Shown piece by piece: positions 27,769 through 37,144 of a DNA stretch of 64,000 nt; the first letter of the stretch is position 1, and the number at the start of each line of letters is the position of its first letter. Position numbers and translations under genes: made by a program. This DNA is from JAIQET01 sp035542575. Its GTDB lineage: Bacteria; Acidobacteriota; Terriglobia; Terriglobales; Acidobacteriaceae. The DNA is taken from positions 50,328 through 114,327 of the forward strand of contig DATKLE010000014.1 of the NCBI GenBank assembly GCA_035542575.1. The letters run 5' to 3'. The notes beneath the pieces were generated by a model. That model ran no database searches, was not told the origin of the DNA, and saw nothing but the letters and a program-made list of their open reading frames with translations.

Positions 27769-27857
27769 GTTAGCCGTTGGCAATTAGCAATTGGCTGCGA
27801 GGCAACGTGGCAGCCCCAAGATGGGAAAGGCCAGGTGCTAATTGCTAACTGCTCATT
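27769..27857. repeat. Paired heptamer-phase arrays
   Basis: Left arm (27769-27796): TTAGCCG, TTGGCAA and two more units. Right arm (27837-27857): GCTAATT, GCTAACT and one more. The arms are in inverse relation (TTAGCAATTGG against GCTAATTGCTAA) and end 11 nt before the next gene's ATG. Confidence 0.65.
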
Positions 27858-27868
27858 GCTGGTTTCCT

Positions 27869-28672
27869 ATGAAATATTGCCGCTTCCATCTCAATAGCCA
27901 GGTCCACTACGGTCTGATCGAATCGGTTGCAGGCCGTGAGGAGATTACACGTCTGCTGCTCACTGCCCCGGAAGAGGCCGGCGGGGACATGGAGGATCTG
28001 GCCACCAAGCGCATGGATCATATCCCCCTCGCCGAGGCCAGGCTGCTGCCGCCGGTCCGCCCTACGAAGATCGTCTGCGTTGGACGCAACTACCGCGAGC
28101 ATGCGGAGGAGCTGGGCAACGAGGTCCCTGCCGAGCCCTTAATCTTCTTCAAACCCCCCTCTTCGCTTCTCGCCCATGGGGACAACATCCGCCGTCCCCG
28201 GATTGCGCAGCGCACCGATTACGAGGGTGAGCTGGGCGTGGTCATCGCCCAGGCATGCTACAAACCGTCAGCGGACGAAGACGTTCGCCCCTACATCCGC
28301 GGCTACACTTGCGTGAACGACTTCACCGCCCGCGACCTGCAGAACAAGGACGGGCAATGGACCCGCGCTAAAGGCTTCGATACCTTCTGTCCGGTGGGTC
28401 CGCTGGTGACCGACGAGATTGATCCCTGGGCCGGCGTAACCGTGGAAACCCGCGTCAACGGGGAGGTCCGCCAGCAAGGCAACACGCGGGATTTCATTTT
28501 CCCCCTGGAAGTGATCATTCGCCACATCTCGCAAGCCATGACTCTTCTCCCCGGGGACCTGATCGCGACCGGGACCCCCAAAGGCGTCAGCCCTGTGGTG
28601 GCCGGAGACGTGGTGGAAGTCAGGGTTGAGGGCGTGGGAACGTTGCGCAACCCCGTGGTAGACGAGCACTGA
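27869..28672 (+). CDS. Fumarylacetoacetate hydrolase (FAH) family protein
   Basis: 267 residues from ATG 27869. It starts MKYCRFH and has a small N-terminal domain, then the FAH catalytic domain beginning KIVCVGRNYREHAEELGNEV. The acidic metal ligands are visible in DYEGELGVVI (E-x-E type) and in the GYTCVNDFTARDLQ block. RAKGFDTFCPVGP, LIATGTPKGVSPVVAGDVVEV and the C-terminal GVGTLRNPV are family signatures. Members hydrolyse or decarboxylate acylpyruvates or 2-keto acids. The substrate cannot be read from sequence, and no catabolic operon is adjacent. Confidence 0.9.
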   Translation: MKYCRFHLNSQVHYGLIESVAGREEITRLLLTAPEEAGGDMEDLATKRMDHIPLAEARLLPPVRPTKIVCVGRNYREHAEELGNEVPAEPLIFFKPPSSLLAHGDNIRRPRIAQRTDYEGELGVVIAQACYKPSADEDVRPYIRGYTCVNDFTARDLQNKDGQWTRAKGFDTFCPVGPLVTDEIDPWAGVTVETRVNGEVRQQGNTRDFIFPLEVIIRHISQAMTLLPGDLIATGTPKGVSPVVAGDVVEVRVEGVGTLRNPVVDEH

Positions 28673-28746
28673 GTAATGCGGCCATGGTAATTTGACGGCG
28701 CCGGCCTTCAGATTACACAATTACGCGATTGCCAAGTTCTGTTCTC

Positions 28747-29136
28747 ATGACTCCATTCCACGTTTACATTCTGATTGTGGGCGGTGCGGGCGTGCTGCTA
28801 GCGGCCTATTTTCTGCTACGGCGCAAGCCCAGGACTGCCGAAGATCTGGAACGGGAACGCCGGCAATGGCTCGACCGCATTGGCCGTATCACCGACGGTA
28901 CCGTGATTGACGTGCAAGAGATCCGCTCCAATGAGCGTCGCGCCGCCACCATGCTCATTTATCAGTATGACGTGGCGGGTGTGTCCTATGAAGCCTCGCA
29001 GGACGTGACCTACCTTCGCCAGCGCATCAATCTGCATTCCTGCCGCCTGGGCTTGCCGACTTCGGTCCGCTACGATCCACAGAATCCGGGCAATTCGATT
29101 GTGGTATCGGAGCGGTGGATGGGGTTGAGGCAGTAA
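28747..29136 (+). CDS. Small membrane-anchored protein (DUF3592-like)
   Basis: 129 residues from ATG 28747. One N-terminal transmembrane helix (VYILIVGGAGVLLAAYFLL) is followed by RRK and a soluble beta-rich domain. The pattern GTVIDVQEIRSNERRA ... YQYDVAGVSYEASQDV ... VRYDPQNPGNSIV matches the general layout of DUF3592 proteins (extended beta hairpin, then YDPxNP). A TTG six codons upstream is an alternative start. Function unknown. Confidence 0.65.
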   Translation: MTPFHVYILIVGGAGVLLAAYFLLRRKPRTAEDLERERRQWLDRIGRITDGTVIDVQEIRSNERRAATMLIYQYDVAGVSYEASQDVTYLRQRINLHSCRLGLPTSVRYDPQNPGNSIVVSERWMGLRQ

Positions 29137-29141
29137 GAAAC

Positions 29142-29162
29142 AGTCGTCAGTCATCAGTCTTC
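29142..29162. repeat. Heptamer-phase array
   Basis: Three units (AGTCGTC, AGTCATC and one variant) just after the stop of the preceding gene. Confidence 0.6.
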
Positions 29163-29253
29163 AGCCAAGACCGGAATCATGTTCACTCGTCACATACGAA
29201 CTTAGCGTTGCTTGATAAACCTTGCCTCAACGCGCGTTAAGGGAGGCATGCAA

Positions 29254-29634
29254 ATGAGTGGTTCCTATCGCGACCTAAAGGCTTGGCAGAAGTCAATGGA
29301 ACTCGTAGCTGAAATTTATCTTCATACTCGCAAATTTCCTAAAGATGAGCAATTTGGGCTTGCGATGCAGCTTCGCAGGGCGGCGGTGTCGGTTCCGAGC
29401 AACATCGCCGAAGGAAAAGGGCGCTCCTCGGACAAGGAGTTCAATCTCTTTCTGCATCACGCGCGGGGCTCTCTTTTTGAGGTAGAAACGCAACTCACCA
29501 TTGCGCACAGGCTGGGCCACCTCGGTGAACCTGATGCCAGCCAGCTGATGAGGCAAGCGGGAGAACTAGCCAGAATGCTGAATGGTCTGATCCATTCTCT
29601 GAAGGCAGGCAAGGTGGTGGGAAGCGCAGCCTAG
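29254..29634 (+). CDS. Four-helix-bundle protein (S23 / IVS-protein family)
   Basis: 126 residues from ATG 29254, which has a GGGAGG ribosome binding site at good spacing. An ATG two codons earlier is too close to it. The family signature is clear: YRDLKAWQKSMELV, then YLHTRKFPKDEQFGLAMQLRRAAVSVPSNIAEGKGR, then the EFNLFLHHARGSLFEVETQLTIA helix. Relatives are encoded in 23S rRNA intervening sequences, near retroelements and as stand-alone chromosomal genes. Their role is unknown. The codon use is less GC-rich than neighbours, which suggests acquisition. Confidence 0.88.
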   Translation: MSGSYRDLKAWQKSMELVAEIYLHTRKFPKDEQFGLAMQLRRAAVSVPSNIAEGKGRSSDKEFNLFLHHARGSLFEVETQLTIAHRLGHLGEPDASQLMRQAGELARMLNGLIHSLKAGKVVGSAA

Positions 29635-29690
29635 GACATGACGCGATCTGGCGGACGACGGAACACTGACGACCGTTCCCGGTGTTCTGG

Positions 29691-29711
29691 CTGACGACCG
29701 ACGACTGACGA
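29691..29711. repeat. Heptamer-phase array
   Basis: Units CTGACGA, CCGACGA and CTGACGA in 7-base phase, just downstream of the four-helix-bundle gene. A related ACACTGACGACCG lies at about 29665. Confidence 0.6.
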
Positions 29712-29721
29712 CTGGGTTTCC

Positions 29722-30633
29722 CTAGCTTCCCGCCGCGAAGCCGCCGCCGCGCGCGAAGGTCAGGCGCAGGTACTTGTGGGGGTTGACCGGAGTGTCGTTG
29801 ATACGAACTTCGTAGTGCAGGTGGGGGCCGGTGCTGCGGCCGCTGAGGCCAACATATCCGATGGTGTCGCCGCGGTGCACATGCTGTCCGCTGGCCACTG
29901 CGAAGTTCGCCAGGTGCCCGTAGCGCGTGGTGATGCCATGCCCGTGGTCCAGAACCAGGGCCCTTCCATAGCCGCCGAGGAAGTCGGCAAAGACCACTAC
30001 GCCATCGGCCGGAGCAATCACCGGTTGTCCGTAGGAGGAACCGATGTCCACACCGCTATGGAACGCGCCTTCCCCGTTGAAGGGATCAATCCGTTCTCCG
30101 AAGGAGCCGGTTATGGGACCTTCCACCGGCCAGATATTGGGGGCCGAGTTGGCTCGCGCCCAGTCCGCGGTTGTGGCGTTGCGGGTGAGCCCGAGCGAAA
30201 TGCCAACCATGGTCGCACCGCTCAACGCCGAGGTCCGCAAAGCGTAGAGCTGATCGAGGGAGGAGGTTACTTGGGCGTCCTGAAAATGCTCAGAAGAGGC
30301 GGTTGCCAGGATGGGTTCAGGCTTCAGGCCGTACAAGGAGGAGACCTCGCTGGCCAGCGAACCGAGCGACGCCACCTGAATGTCCTTCTCCTTTGCCACC
30401 TGTTCCAGCTTGGAATACCGGTTCTTCAGCTCATCCTTCTCGGTTCGGAGCTCGTTAAAGCGCGATACCTTCAGCAGCATCCGCATGTACGAACTGGCAA
30501 TCCCCGTCAGGCTCAGCGCCCCAATCGCCGCTCCCACCAGGAATACGTACAGGTAGTGGAGAGGAATGGGAATCTTACGGAGTTGCCCATCGTCGCCACG
30601 AGCAACAAAAAGGATGTAGAAGCGTTTGCGCAA
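29722..30633 (-). CDS. M23 family metallopeptidase (murein hydrolase-type)
   Basis: 303 residues from TTG 30633, which is preceded by GGAAGGAC. There is a short cytoplasmic N-terminus, one transmembrane helix (LHYLYVFLVGAAIGALSLTG), a coiled coil (FNELRTEKDELKNRYSKLEQ) and a C-terminal LytM/peptidase M23 domain. Zinc ligands are visible in FHSGVDIGS (H-x3-D) and HLHYEV (H-x-H). Anchored M23 proteins with a coiled coil cut peptidoglycan or activate amidases during growth and division. The gene is divergent from thiL across a 389-bp gap that may carry a structured leader. Confidence 0.92.
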   Translation of the reverse strand: MRKRFYILFVARGDDGQLRKIPIPLHYLYVFLVGAAIGALSLTGIASSYMRMLLKVSRFNELRTEKDELKNRYSKLEQVAKEKDIQVASLGSLASEVSSLYGLKPEPILATASSEHFQDAQVTSSLDQLYALRTSALSGATMVGISLGLTRNATTADWARANSAPNIWPVEGPITGSFGERIDPFNGEGAFHSGVDIGSSYGQPVIAPADGVVVFADFLGGYGRALVLDHGHGITTRYGHLANFAVASGQHVHRGDTIGYVGLSGRSTGPHLHYEVRINDTPVNPHKYLRLTFARGGGFAAGS

Positions 30634-31008
30634 TATTGTCCTTCCGTTAGTATTCAGGACCGGACCACGGACGGGCGGCTTGCGGTTCCAAGACCCGCAG
30701 GTCCATCCTGAACCCGGACTGCGCCCCCATCTGCCGATGGGCCGACGCGCCCGTATCCTACCGGAACCAGGCTAGGCCTGAACAACCCTAACGCTGCAAT
30801 TCGAACTGAATGCAGCACTTAGCTCGGCCAAAGGTATAGGAAACAGCTTCGCAACGGTAACAAAGGAGGTTCCCCCCTGTCAACGGCGCAAAGCACACTT
30901 CTTTGTTACCAAGGAGGGGTGCCCGGGCATCGTCCGAGGGGACGGGTTACGGGTGGTTACGAAGGGGCTCCGGGGGTTTCCCCACCTCATAATCAGCTTC
31001 GGCCCTTG
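30634..31008. other. Long divergent intergenic region with an inverted repeat
   Basis: 389 bp between the M23 peptidase and thiL starts, with no gene. A perfect 10-bp inverted repeat GGTAACAAAG (30856-30865) / CTTTGTTACC (30901-30910) encloses 35 nt. On the minus strand it is followed by G-rich and palindromic stretches up to the M23 start. The layout suggests a structured 5' leader for the M23 gene. No known riboswitch class could be matched with confidence by eye. Confidence 0.4.
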
Positions 31009-31014
31009 TATATT
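31009..31014 (+). promoter_or_regulatory. -10 element of thiL (leaderless)
   Basis: TATATT ends 8 nt before GTG 31023, the spacing seen at other leaderless starts in the window. An in-frame TTG at 31017 is only 2 nt away and would precede the likely transcription start, so the promoter supports GTG 31023. Confidence 0.5.
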
Positions 31015-31022
31015 GATTGCCC

Positions 31023-31985
31023 GTGCCCCTTGCAGAAAAAGCGCTGATTGCCCGCATCCGCCGCCTGGCGCCGACAGGAGGCATTGTGATGGCTGGTATC
31101 GGGGACGACTGCGCCGTGCTCCGCTTCCCAGCCGGCCACGAGGCGCTGGTCACCACCGACTTCACGCTGGAAGGCATTCACTTTCGCCGTGACTGGCATC
31201 CAGCTGAGTCGGTTGGACATCGCTGCCTGACCCGGGGCTTGAGCGACATTGCGGCCATGGGCGGTGATCCCCTGGCAGTTTTTCTGTCGTTGGCACTGCC
31301 CCGCGACCTGCCGCAACGATGGGTGAATGCTTTCCTGCGCAGCCTGCTGACCCTGGCCGGCAAGTGCAGTGTCATTCTCGCCGGGGGCGACACCGCCGAG
31401 TCTCCCGATGGCGTGCTCGCCGATATCGTAGTGCTGGGCTCCGTGCCCAAGGGCCAGGCCATCCGGCGCTCGGGAGCCCGGCCCGGAGATCGCATCTACA
31501 TCAGCGGGGAACTTGGCGGCTCGGCCGCCACCGTGCAGCGGATGATGAAGACTCAGCGCAAGCTGAAGCCGCGGGATTTTCTCCGGCACTTCTTTCCCGA
31601 ACCTCGCCTGGAGTTGGGACGCATTCTGCGGGAGGAAGGCTTTGCCTCCGCCATGATTGATACCAGCGACGGCCTCTCCACCGACCTCGCCCACATTTGT
31701 GAGGAAAGCGGCGTGGGCGCCGAGTTGCAGGCGGAAGCCATCCCTTGCGCCAGCGTAGGCCGCCCGGCCCATGCGGTGGACCTTCACTTCGCCCTGCATG
31801 GCGGAGAGGACTACGAGCTTCTGTTCACGGCGCCTCGGGGTAAGCGCGTGCCTGCCCGGCTTGCCGGCCTGCCCATCACCCAGATCGGACACGTCACCCG
31901 CGGCCGGAAAGTCTTTCTGAGGAACAAGCAGGGTGTGGGGTACGAGTTGCTGCCGCAAGGGTGGGAGCACTTCGGGGGCCGCTAG
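31023..31985 (+). CDS. thiL: Thiamine-monophosphate kinase
   Basis: Phosphorylates thiamine monophosphate to the active cofactor TPP. The 320-residue protein has the ThiL/PurM-type ATP-binding fold: GIGDDCAVL near the N-terminus, TTDFTLEGIHF (metal/ATP), LSDIAAMGGDPLAVFLSLALP, LAGGDTAESPD, the MIDTSDGLSTDLAHI Mg-binding loop and HGGEDYELLF. GTG 31023 is chosen because of the -10 box 8 nt upstream; TTG 31017 would add two residues. No other thiamine genes are near. Confidence 0.93.
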   Translation: MPLAEKALIARIRRLAPTGGIVMAGIGDDCAVLRFPAGHEALVTTDFTLEGIHFRRDWHPAESVGHRCLTRGLSDIAAMGGDPLAVFLSLALPRDLPQRWVNAFLRSLLTLAGKCSVILAGGDTAESPDGVLADIVVLGSVPKGQAIRRSGARPGDRIYISGELGGSAATVQRMMKTQRKLKPRDFLRHFFPEPRLELGRILREEGFASAMIDTSDGLSTDLAHICEESGVGAELQAEAIPCASVGRPAHAVDLHFALHGGEDYELLFTAPRGKRVPARLAGLPITQIGHVTRGRKVFLRNKQGVGYELLPQGWEHFGGR

Positions 31986-31994
31986 CTGTTGACA

Positions 31995-32060
31995 CAGGAG
32001 CAGCGCCTGAAGGCGCGTTGATGTAGCGACCTTTACGGCACGCATGAATGCGTGCCCTGA
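31995..32060. repeat. Palindromic intergenic repeat
   Basis: Includes AGCGCCTGAAGGCGCG and the perfect 9-bp hairpin GGCACGCAT-GA-ATGCGTGCC (32037-32056). There is no T-run, so it resembles a REP element rather than a terminator. Confidence 0.55.
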
Positions 32061-32166
32061 TACGAATCGCACCTGCGCCACGGCCTGTTAGCAATTAGGT
32101 CCCCCCGTTACCTACGTAACCATTACGTGTCTATCCATCGCTCGTTATCCGGTCTAAAGTAGCCGT

Positions 32167-32748
32167 ATGTCGTACACGCGAGTTCTCCTTCTGCTTCTGA
32201 CGGTGCTGCTGACACTGACCGTGGCGTCGGTGGCGCGGCAACCTGCTCCTGCGTTCGCCATTGATAACAGTTTCGTGCAGAAACAGTTCGGGGGAACGTG
32301 CACGCTGCTGCCCGGGGTGCCGGCTTCCCGGGGTGATCTGAACGGCGACGGCATCGAGGACCTGGTGATCGCCGCCCGCTGCACCAACCCGCTGATGGAC
32401 GCGGACGAACACAGCTTCACGGTGATCGATCCCTATTTCGCCTTCTTTGGTTACGGCGATCCCAGGCTTTCGAGCGAGTTTGTGACCGATGACCCCACAC
32501 GCCGCAGCATGGTGCTGCTCATCATTCATGGCGACGGGCCCGAGGCCTGGCGGTCCAACACGCCCAAGGACAAGTTCGTCGTCATCGATCTGCCCTACAA
32601 GCAGGTCCATGTGAGGAAGTTGGCGCTGAAGAAAAAGATCATCTACGGAATCTACACCGAAGAAGCCGGCGCCGATCAGATGACCTCGGTCCTGTTCTGG
32701 GACGGCAAGAAGTACCGCTACGAGCCGATCGGATCCAGCCTGGACTGA
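32167..32748 (+). CDS. Exported protein with one FG-GAP/EF-hand-like loop
   Basis: 193 residues. The signal peptide is MSYTRVLLLLLTVLLTLTVASVA with a likely cut near AFA at residues 29-31. The mature part carries GDLNGDGIEDLVIAAR, the calcium-binding loop of FG-GAP/VCBS beta-propeller repeats, but only one copy, so it is not a full propeller. C-terminal beta strands end in FWDGKKYRYEPIG. A TAAAGT box lies 6 nt before the ATG and there is no ribosome binding site. Function unknown. Confidence 0.7.
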   Translation: MSYTRVLLLLLTVLLTLTVASVARQPAPAFAIDNSFVQKQFGGTCTLLPGVPASRGDLNGDGIEDLVIAARCTNPLMDADEHSFTVIDPYFAFFGYGDPRLSSEFVTDDPTRRSMVLLIIHGDGPEAWRSNTPKDKFVVIDLPYKQVHVRKLALKKKIIYGIYTEEAGADQMTSVLFWDGKKYRYEPIGSSLD

Positions 32749-32890
32749 TTTCAGGCGCTAGGCTCTAGCGCATCTTTCCACTCTTCAGCTTGTCAGGGGG
32801 GCGAAACATCCTATTCACGCATTCCTGTGTTCTCTGAGAATGTCAAAGCCCTCCCGGCGACCCAGAGTCTAACCTTAGATCCATACGCTA

Positions 32891-32918
32891 GCGCCTAGCG
32901 CCTGAAGTCCAGAGCCTA
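32891..32918. repeat. Heptamer-phase array upstream of the carboxylase gene
   Basis: Four units (GCGCCTA, GCGCCTG and two variants) end 2 nt before the TATAAT of the carboxylase promoter, so the array occupies the -35/spacer region. A related GGCGCTAGGCTCTAGCGC sits at about 32753. Confidence 0.55.
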
Positions 32919-32920
32919 GA

Positions 32921-32926
32921 TATAAT
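32921..32926 (+). promoter_or_regulatory. -10 element of the carboxylase gene (leaderless)
   Basis: TATAAT ends 8 nt before ATG 32935 and the gap (CTTCCCCC) has no ribosome binding site. Confidence 0.65.
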
Positions 32927-32934
32927 CTTCCCCC

Positions 32935-34485
<1,551 letters not shown>

Positions 34486-34514
34486 AGCCGAAGGAATTCG
34501 TGAACAGCGAATAG

Positions 34515-34994
34515 TTGGTTTTTTTGAGCGTTCTAAAGCGAGTTACGCTTTTTGCCGATGGGGCCTGTATTCCGAACCCCGGTCCTGGGGGCTGGGCCGT
34601 CCGGTTACAGTTCGAGGACGTCGCCGCTGAGATGGTCGGATCGGCTGAGAATGCGACAAACCTGCGAATGGAAATCATGGCTGTAGTCCAAGGTCTACGG
34701 TGCCTCAAGGAGCCGTGCGACGTGCTTCTTATCAGTGATTCGGATTACGTTTGCGACGGCATCAGCAAATGGTTGTCGGGGTGGAAGACGCGTGGCTGGA
34801 AGACTTCTGAAGGAGATCCAGTCAAGAACATGGATCTGTGGATGCAGCTCAACGACCTCCTGGCAAGGCACCGAGTTAATGTCTCGCGCCCGGAGACGCA
34901 AGTCGCGCTCCAACTTAACGCTCGCGTGGATCAGCTCGCCAACAAAGCAGCGACCACACGGGTCACAGCCCCATTGACATACTTTAGGACCTAA
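34515..34994 (+). CDS. rnhA: Ribonuclease HI
   Basis: Cuts the RNA strand of RNA-DNA hybrids. From TTG 34515 the protein is 159 aa (TTG 34524 is an alternative start) and carries DGACIPNPGPGGWA with D15, the catalytic Glu in NATNLRMEIM (E53), ISDSDYV with D75, and D139 in RVDQLANKAA. The usual His-containing loop is altered. The stop TAA is followed in the same frame by 50 more open codons of protein-like sequence (34995-35144), so the gene may be truncated by this stop. Base composition is clearly more AT-rich than the carboxylase gene before it, which suggests an acquired islet shared with tcmP. Confidence 0.85.
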   Translation: MVFLSVLKRVTLFADGACIPNPGPGGWAVRLQFEDVAAEMVGSAENATNLRMEIMAVVQGLRCLKEPCDVLLISDSDYVCDGISKWLSGWKTRGWKTSEGDPVKNMDLWMQLNDLLARHRVNVSRPETQVALQLNARVDQLANKAATTRVTAPLTYFRT

Positions 34995-35147
34995 GAAGGG
35001 CCGACTAGTGAGCGTGACTATGAGGTGCACCTTATCTGCGCGACAACGGACACTCGCCAAGGCGTGACGGTGACACCAGAGATGCTCTTGTTCTTGAGAC
35101 AGCAAATCAAAACCGGCTTACGCTGCTGTACCCCTAAAAGCTATTGA
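34995..35147 (+). pseudogene. In-frame 50-codon extension after the RNase H stop
   Basis: The frame continues past the TAA at 34992-34994 for 50 codons to TGA 35145. It reads as plausible protein, with strand-like YEVHLICATTD, then GVTVTPEMLLFLRQQ, and no start codon of its own with a ribosome binding site. It could be the lost C-terminal part of a longer RNase H-containing protein or the remnant of another gene. No family is recognised. Confidence 0.4.
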
Positions 35148-35205
35148 ATCGAAGGTGCGAACCTGCGACAATCGCCAAGAATGGTATGGCGAATATAAAG
35201 CGAAT

Positions 35206-36027
35206 ATGTCACGTTCTGACCCGCAGTTCGACGAAATCGGGTACTGGTCGGAAATCAAGCTAGAGATCGTGCGTGACTATGCTGCAGCATACTCCAGGAT
35301 CCTGAACAGGAAGAACCTGTCCCACATTTACATCGATGCGTTCGCAGGTGCGGGGCAGCACATCTCTAGGAGCACCGGCGAGTCTGTCCCAGGTAGTCCG
35401 TCGAACGCCCTAAACGTTCAACCTCCTTTTCGCGAGTACCATTTCATTGATTTGGATGTCGCCAGGGTAGAGAGTCTTCAGCGCATCGCAGGAACCAGGA
35501 ATGACGTTTACATCTATGAGGGTGACTGCAATGAGGTGCTGATTAAGACGATTCTACCGACTCTGCATTACGAGAGCTATCGGCGTGCTCTTTGCTTGCT
35601 GGATCCCTACGGTCTCGATCTGAACTGGGATGTGATGTTCCAAGCTGGACAACTTGGAACGGTAGACATGTTCCTCAACTTCCCGGTGATGGACATGAAT
35701 CGGAATGCGCTATGGTGAAACCCAGACAGAGTTTCTCCCGAACGAGCGTACAGGATGACGAGATTCTGGGGTGACGAGTCGTGGAAGGAGGCTGCGTACT
35801 CAACTACTGGTAACCTATTCGGCGAGCCGGAGAAAGAACCGAACGAGATCGTAGCCGAAGCCTTTCGTCAAAGATTGGTCAAGGTTGCGGGGTTCAAGAG
35901 GGTCCCCTCGCCTATGCCGATGCGCAACAGTCGAGCGATCATTTACTACCTGTTTTTCGCGTCACAGGTGGACGTCGCGGAGAACATCGTTAACGATATT
36001 TTCAAGAAGCATAGGGCAAGGGAGTAA
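35206..36027 (+). pseudogene. tcmP: Three-Cys-motif partner protein TcmP, broken by an in-frame UGA
   Basis: From ATG 35206 the frame encodes FDEIGYWSEIKLEIVRDYA, then a Rossmann methyltransferase-like DAFAGAG at about residues 44-50, GSPSNALN, and CLLDPYGLDLNWDV, as in TcmP proteins. At codon 171 (35716-35718) a TGA interrupts FPVMDMNRNALW|NPDRVSPE. The same frame then continues without a shift to 36027 (MTRFWGDESW, DVAENIVNDIFKKH). A single CGA-to-TGA change would explain it. Because the chromosome has selB, Sec insertion is conceivable, but the position is not a known Cys/Sec site. TcmP genes characteristically sit beside a three-Cys-motif gene, as here. Biochemical role unknown. Confidence 0.82.
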
Positions 36028-36036
36028 AAGCCAGTA

Positions 36037-36867
36037 GTGTCCCTTAATTCCCACATCGAATGGACCGACGCCACCTGGAACCCCATCCGGGGTTGCGTAA
36101 AGATCAGTCCCGGCTGCAAGCACTGCTATGCCGAGACGTTCGCTGAGCGGTTCCGCGGGGTCAAGGGGCATCCCTACGAGCAGGGTTTTGACCTGCGCCT
36201 GGTGCCGGAGAAACTGACCGAGCCTTTCTGCTGGCGCTCGCCCAAGCTGGTCTTCGTTAATTCGATGAGCGACCTGTTTCAGGACGGCGTGCCCGATGAC
36301 TACGTGGAAGCGGTCTCCCGAGTCATGGCCACGGCAAACTGGCATACCTATCAGGTGCTGACCAAACGCTCCCAGAGAATGCAACAGCTGCTCAGCGGCA
36401 AACTGCGGTTCGCGGCGGAGCAGGAGCACATCTGGTGGGGAGTGAGTGTCGAAGACAGGAAATACGGCTTGCCCAGAGTGGACCACCTGCGGCAGGCTCC
36501 GGCGAGGGTTCGATTTCTATCCATCGAACCGCTGCTGGAAGACCTTGGCGAGATTGACCTCTCCGGCATCAGTTGGGTGATCGTGGGCGGCGAGAGCGGG
36601 CCGGGCGCGCGGCCTATGAAGAAAGAGTGGGTAGTTTCGATCCGCGAACAATGCCGGGCTTCTCGCGTGCCTTTTTTCTTCAAGCAGTGGGGTGGAGTGA
36701 GGAAGGCGAAGAACGGCAGAAGCCTCGATGGCCGAACGCACGACGAATATCCCCGGCGGATCGCGGCGGAAGTTCCGGATCGGCTCCGTTGCTTGAGGCA
36801 TGCTCAGGAATTTCTAGCCTCGCTGGGGACTGGGCTGCGGAGGCCGCTGGTGCAGTTGACCGCCTAG
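36037..36867 (+). CDS. Three-Cys-motif protein (DUF5131, phage Gp37/Gp68-like)
   Basis: 276 residues from GTG 36037, 9 nt after the tcmP stop with GGGAG upstream. The N-terminus has IEWTDATWNPIRGCVKISPG followed by CKHCYAE. The three Cys (C20, C27, C30) resemble an iron-sulfur or radical-SAM-like site. Further family motifs are KLVFVNSMSDLF, YQVLTKRSQRM, WWGVSVEDRKY, RVRFLSIEPLLEDLG, WVIVGGESGPGARPM and FFFKQWGG. These proteins occur in phages and genomic islands paired with TcmP, and their function is not established. GC content returns to the chromosomal level here, unlike tcmP. Confidence 0.9.
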   Translation: MSLNSHIEWTDATWNPIRGCVKISPGCKHCYAETFAERFRGVKGHPYEQGFDLRLVPEKLTEPFCWRSPKLVFVNSMSDLFQDGVPDDYVEAVSRVMATANWHTYQVLTKRSQRMQQLLSGKLRFAAEQEHIWWGVSVEDRKYGLPRVDHLRQAPARVRFLSIEPLLEDLGEIDLSGISWVIVGGESGPGARPMKKEWVVSIREQCRASRVPFFFKQWGGVRKAKNGRSLDGRTHDEYPRRIAAEVPDRLRCLRHAQEFLASLGTGLRRPLVQLTA

Positions 36868-36966
36868 AGTGTTACTGCCGCTTCGCGGCGGGACGACGGG
36901 GATGCCAGTCCCGATCGATGCCAATGAGCGTGAGGGAAAAGAAGTCCGAGGTCTGACGTCCAAAAA

Positions 36967-37121
36967 TAAGAACCCCGAGGTGATGTTGAACGCATTCCTC
37001 TCGGCCAGTAGCTCGCTTTAGACCCTTGCCGACCTGACCTCGCGGCTTCCCTTGCGGGGTGCTGCGAGCGATCTAGGCTCGGGCTCCGGGCTTACCGCCA
37101 ACCGGATAAACTTGTTCAACG
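36967..37121. repeat. Diverged direct repeat, copy A (possible structured RNA)
   Basis: Closed by complementary ends GTTGAAC (36985-36991) and GTTCAAC (37114-37120). Internal landmarks shared with copy B are TAGACCCT, CCTTGCGG, GCTCGGGCTCCGG and CCAACCGG-AAACTT. Confidence 0.5.
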
Positions 37122-37144
37122 CCTCGGGATTCTATCTTGCCTTT

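Noticed and set aside
35716..35755. SECIS element after the tcmP UGA
   Set aside because: The 5-bp GAAAC/GTTTC hairpin is too short and lacks a recognisable SelB-binding apical loop; a nonsense mutation is simpler.
36985..37120. GTTGAAC and GTTCAAC as integron attC core sites
   Set aside because: The order and spacing are inverted relative to attC, and no second GTTRRRY follows the RYYYAAC-like element.
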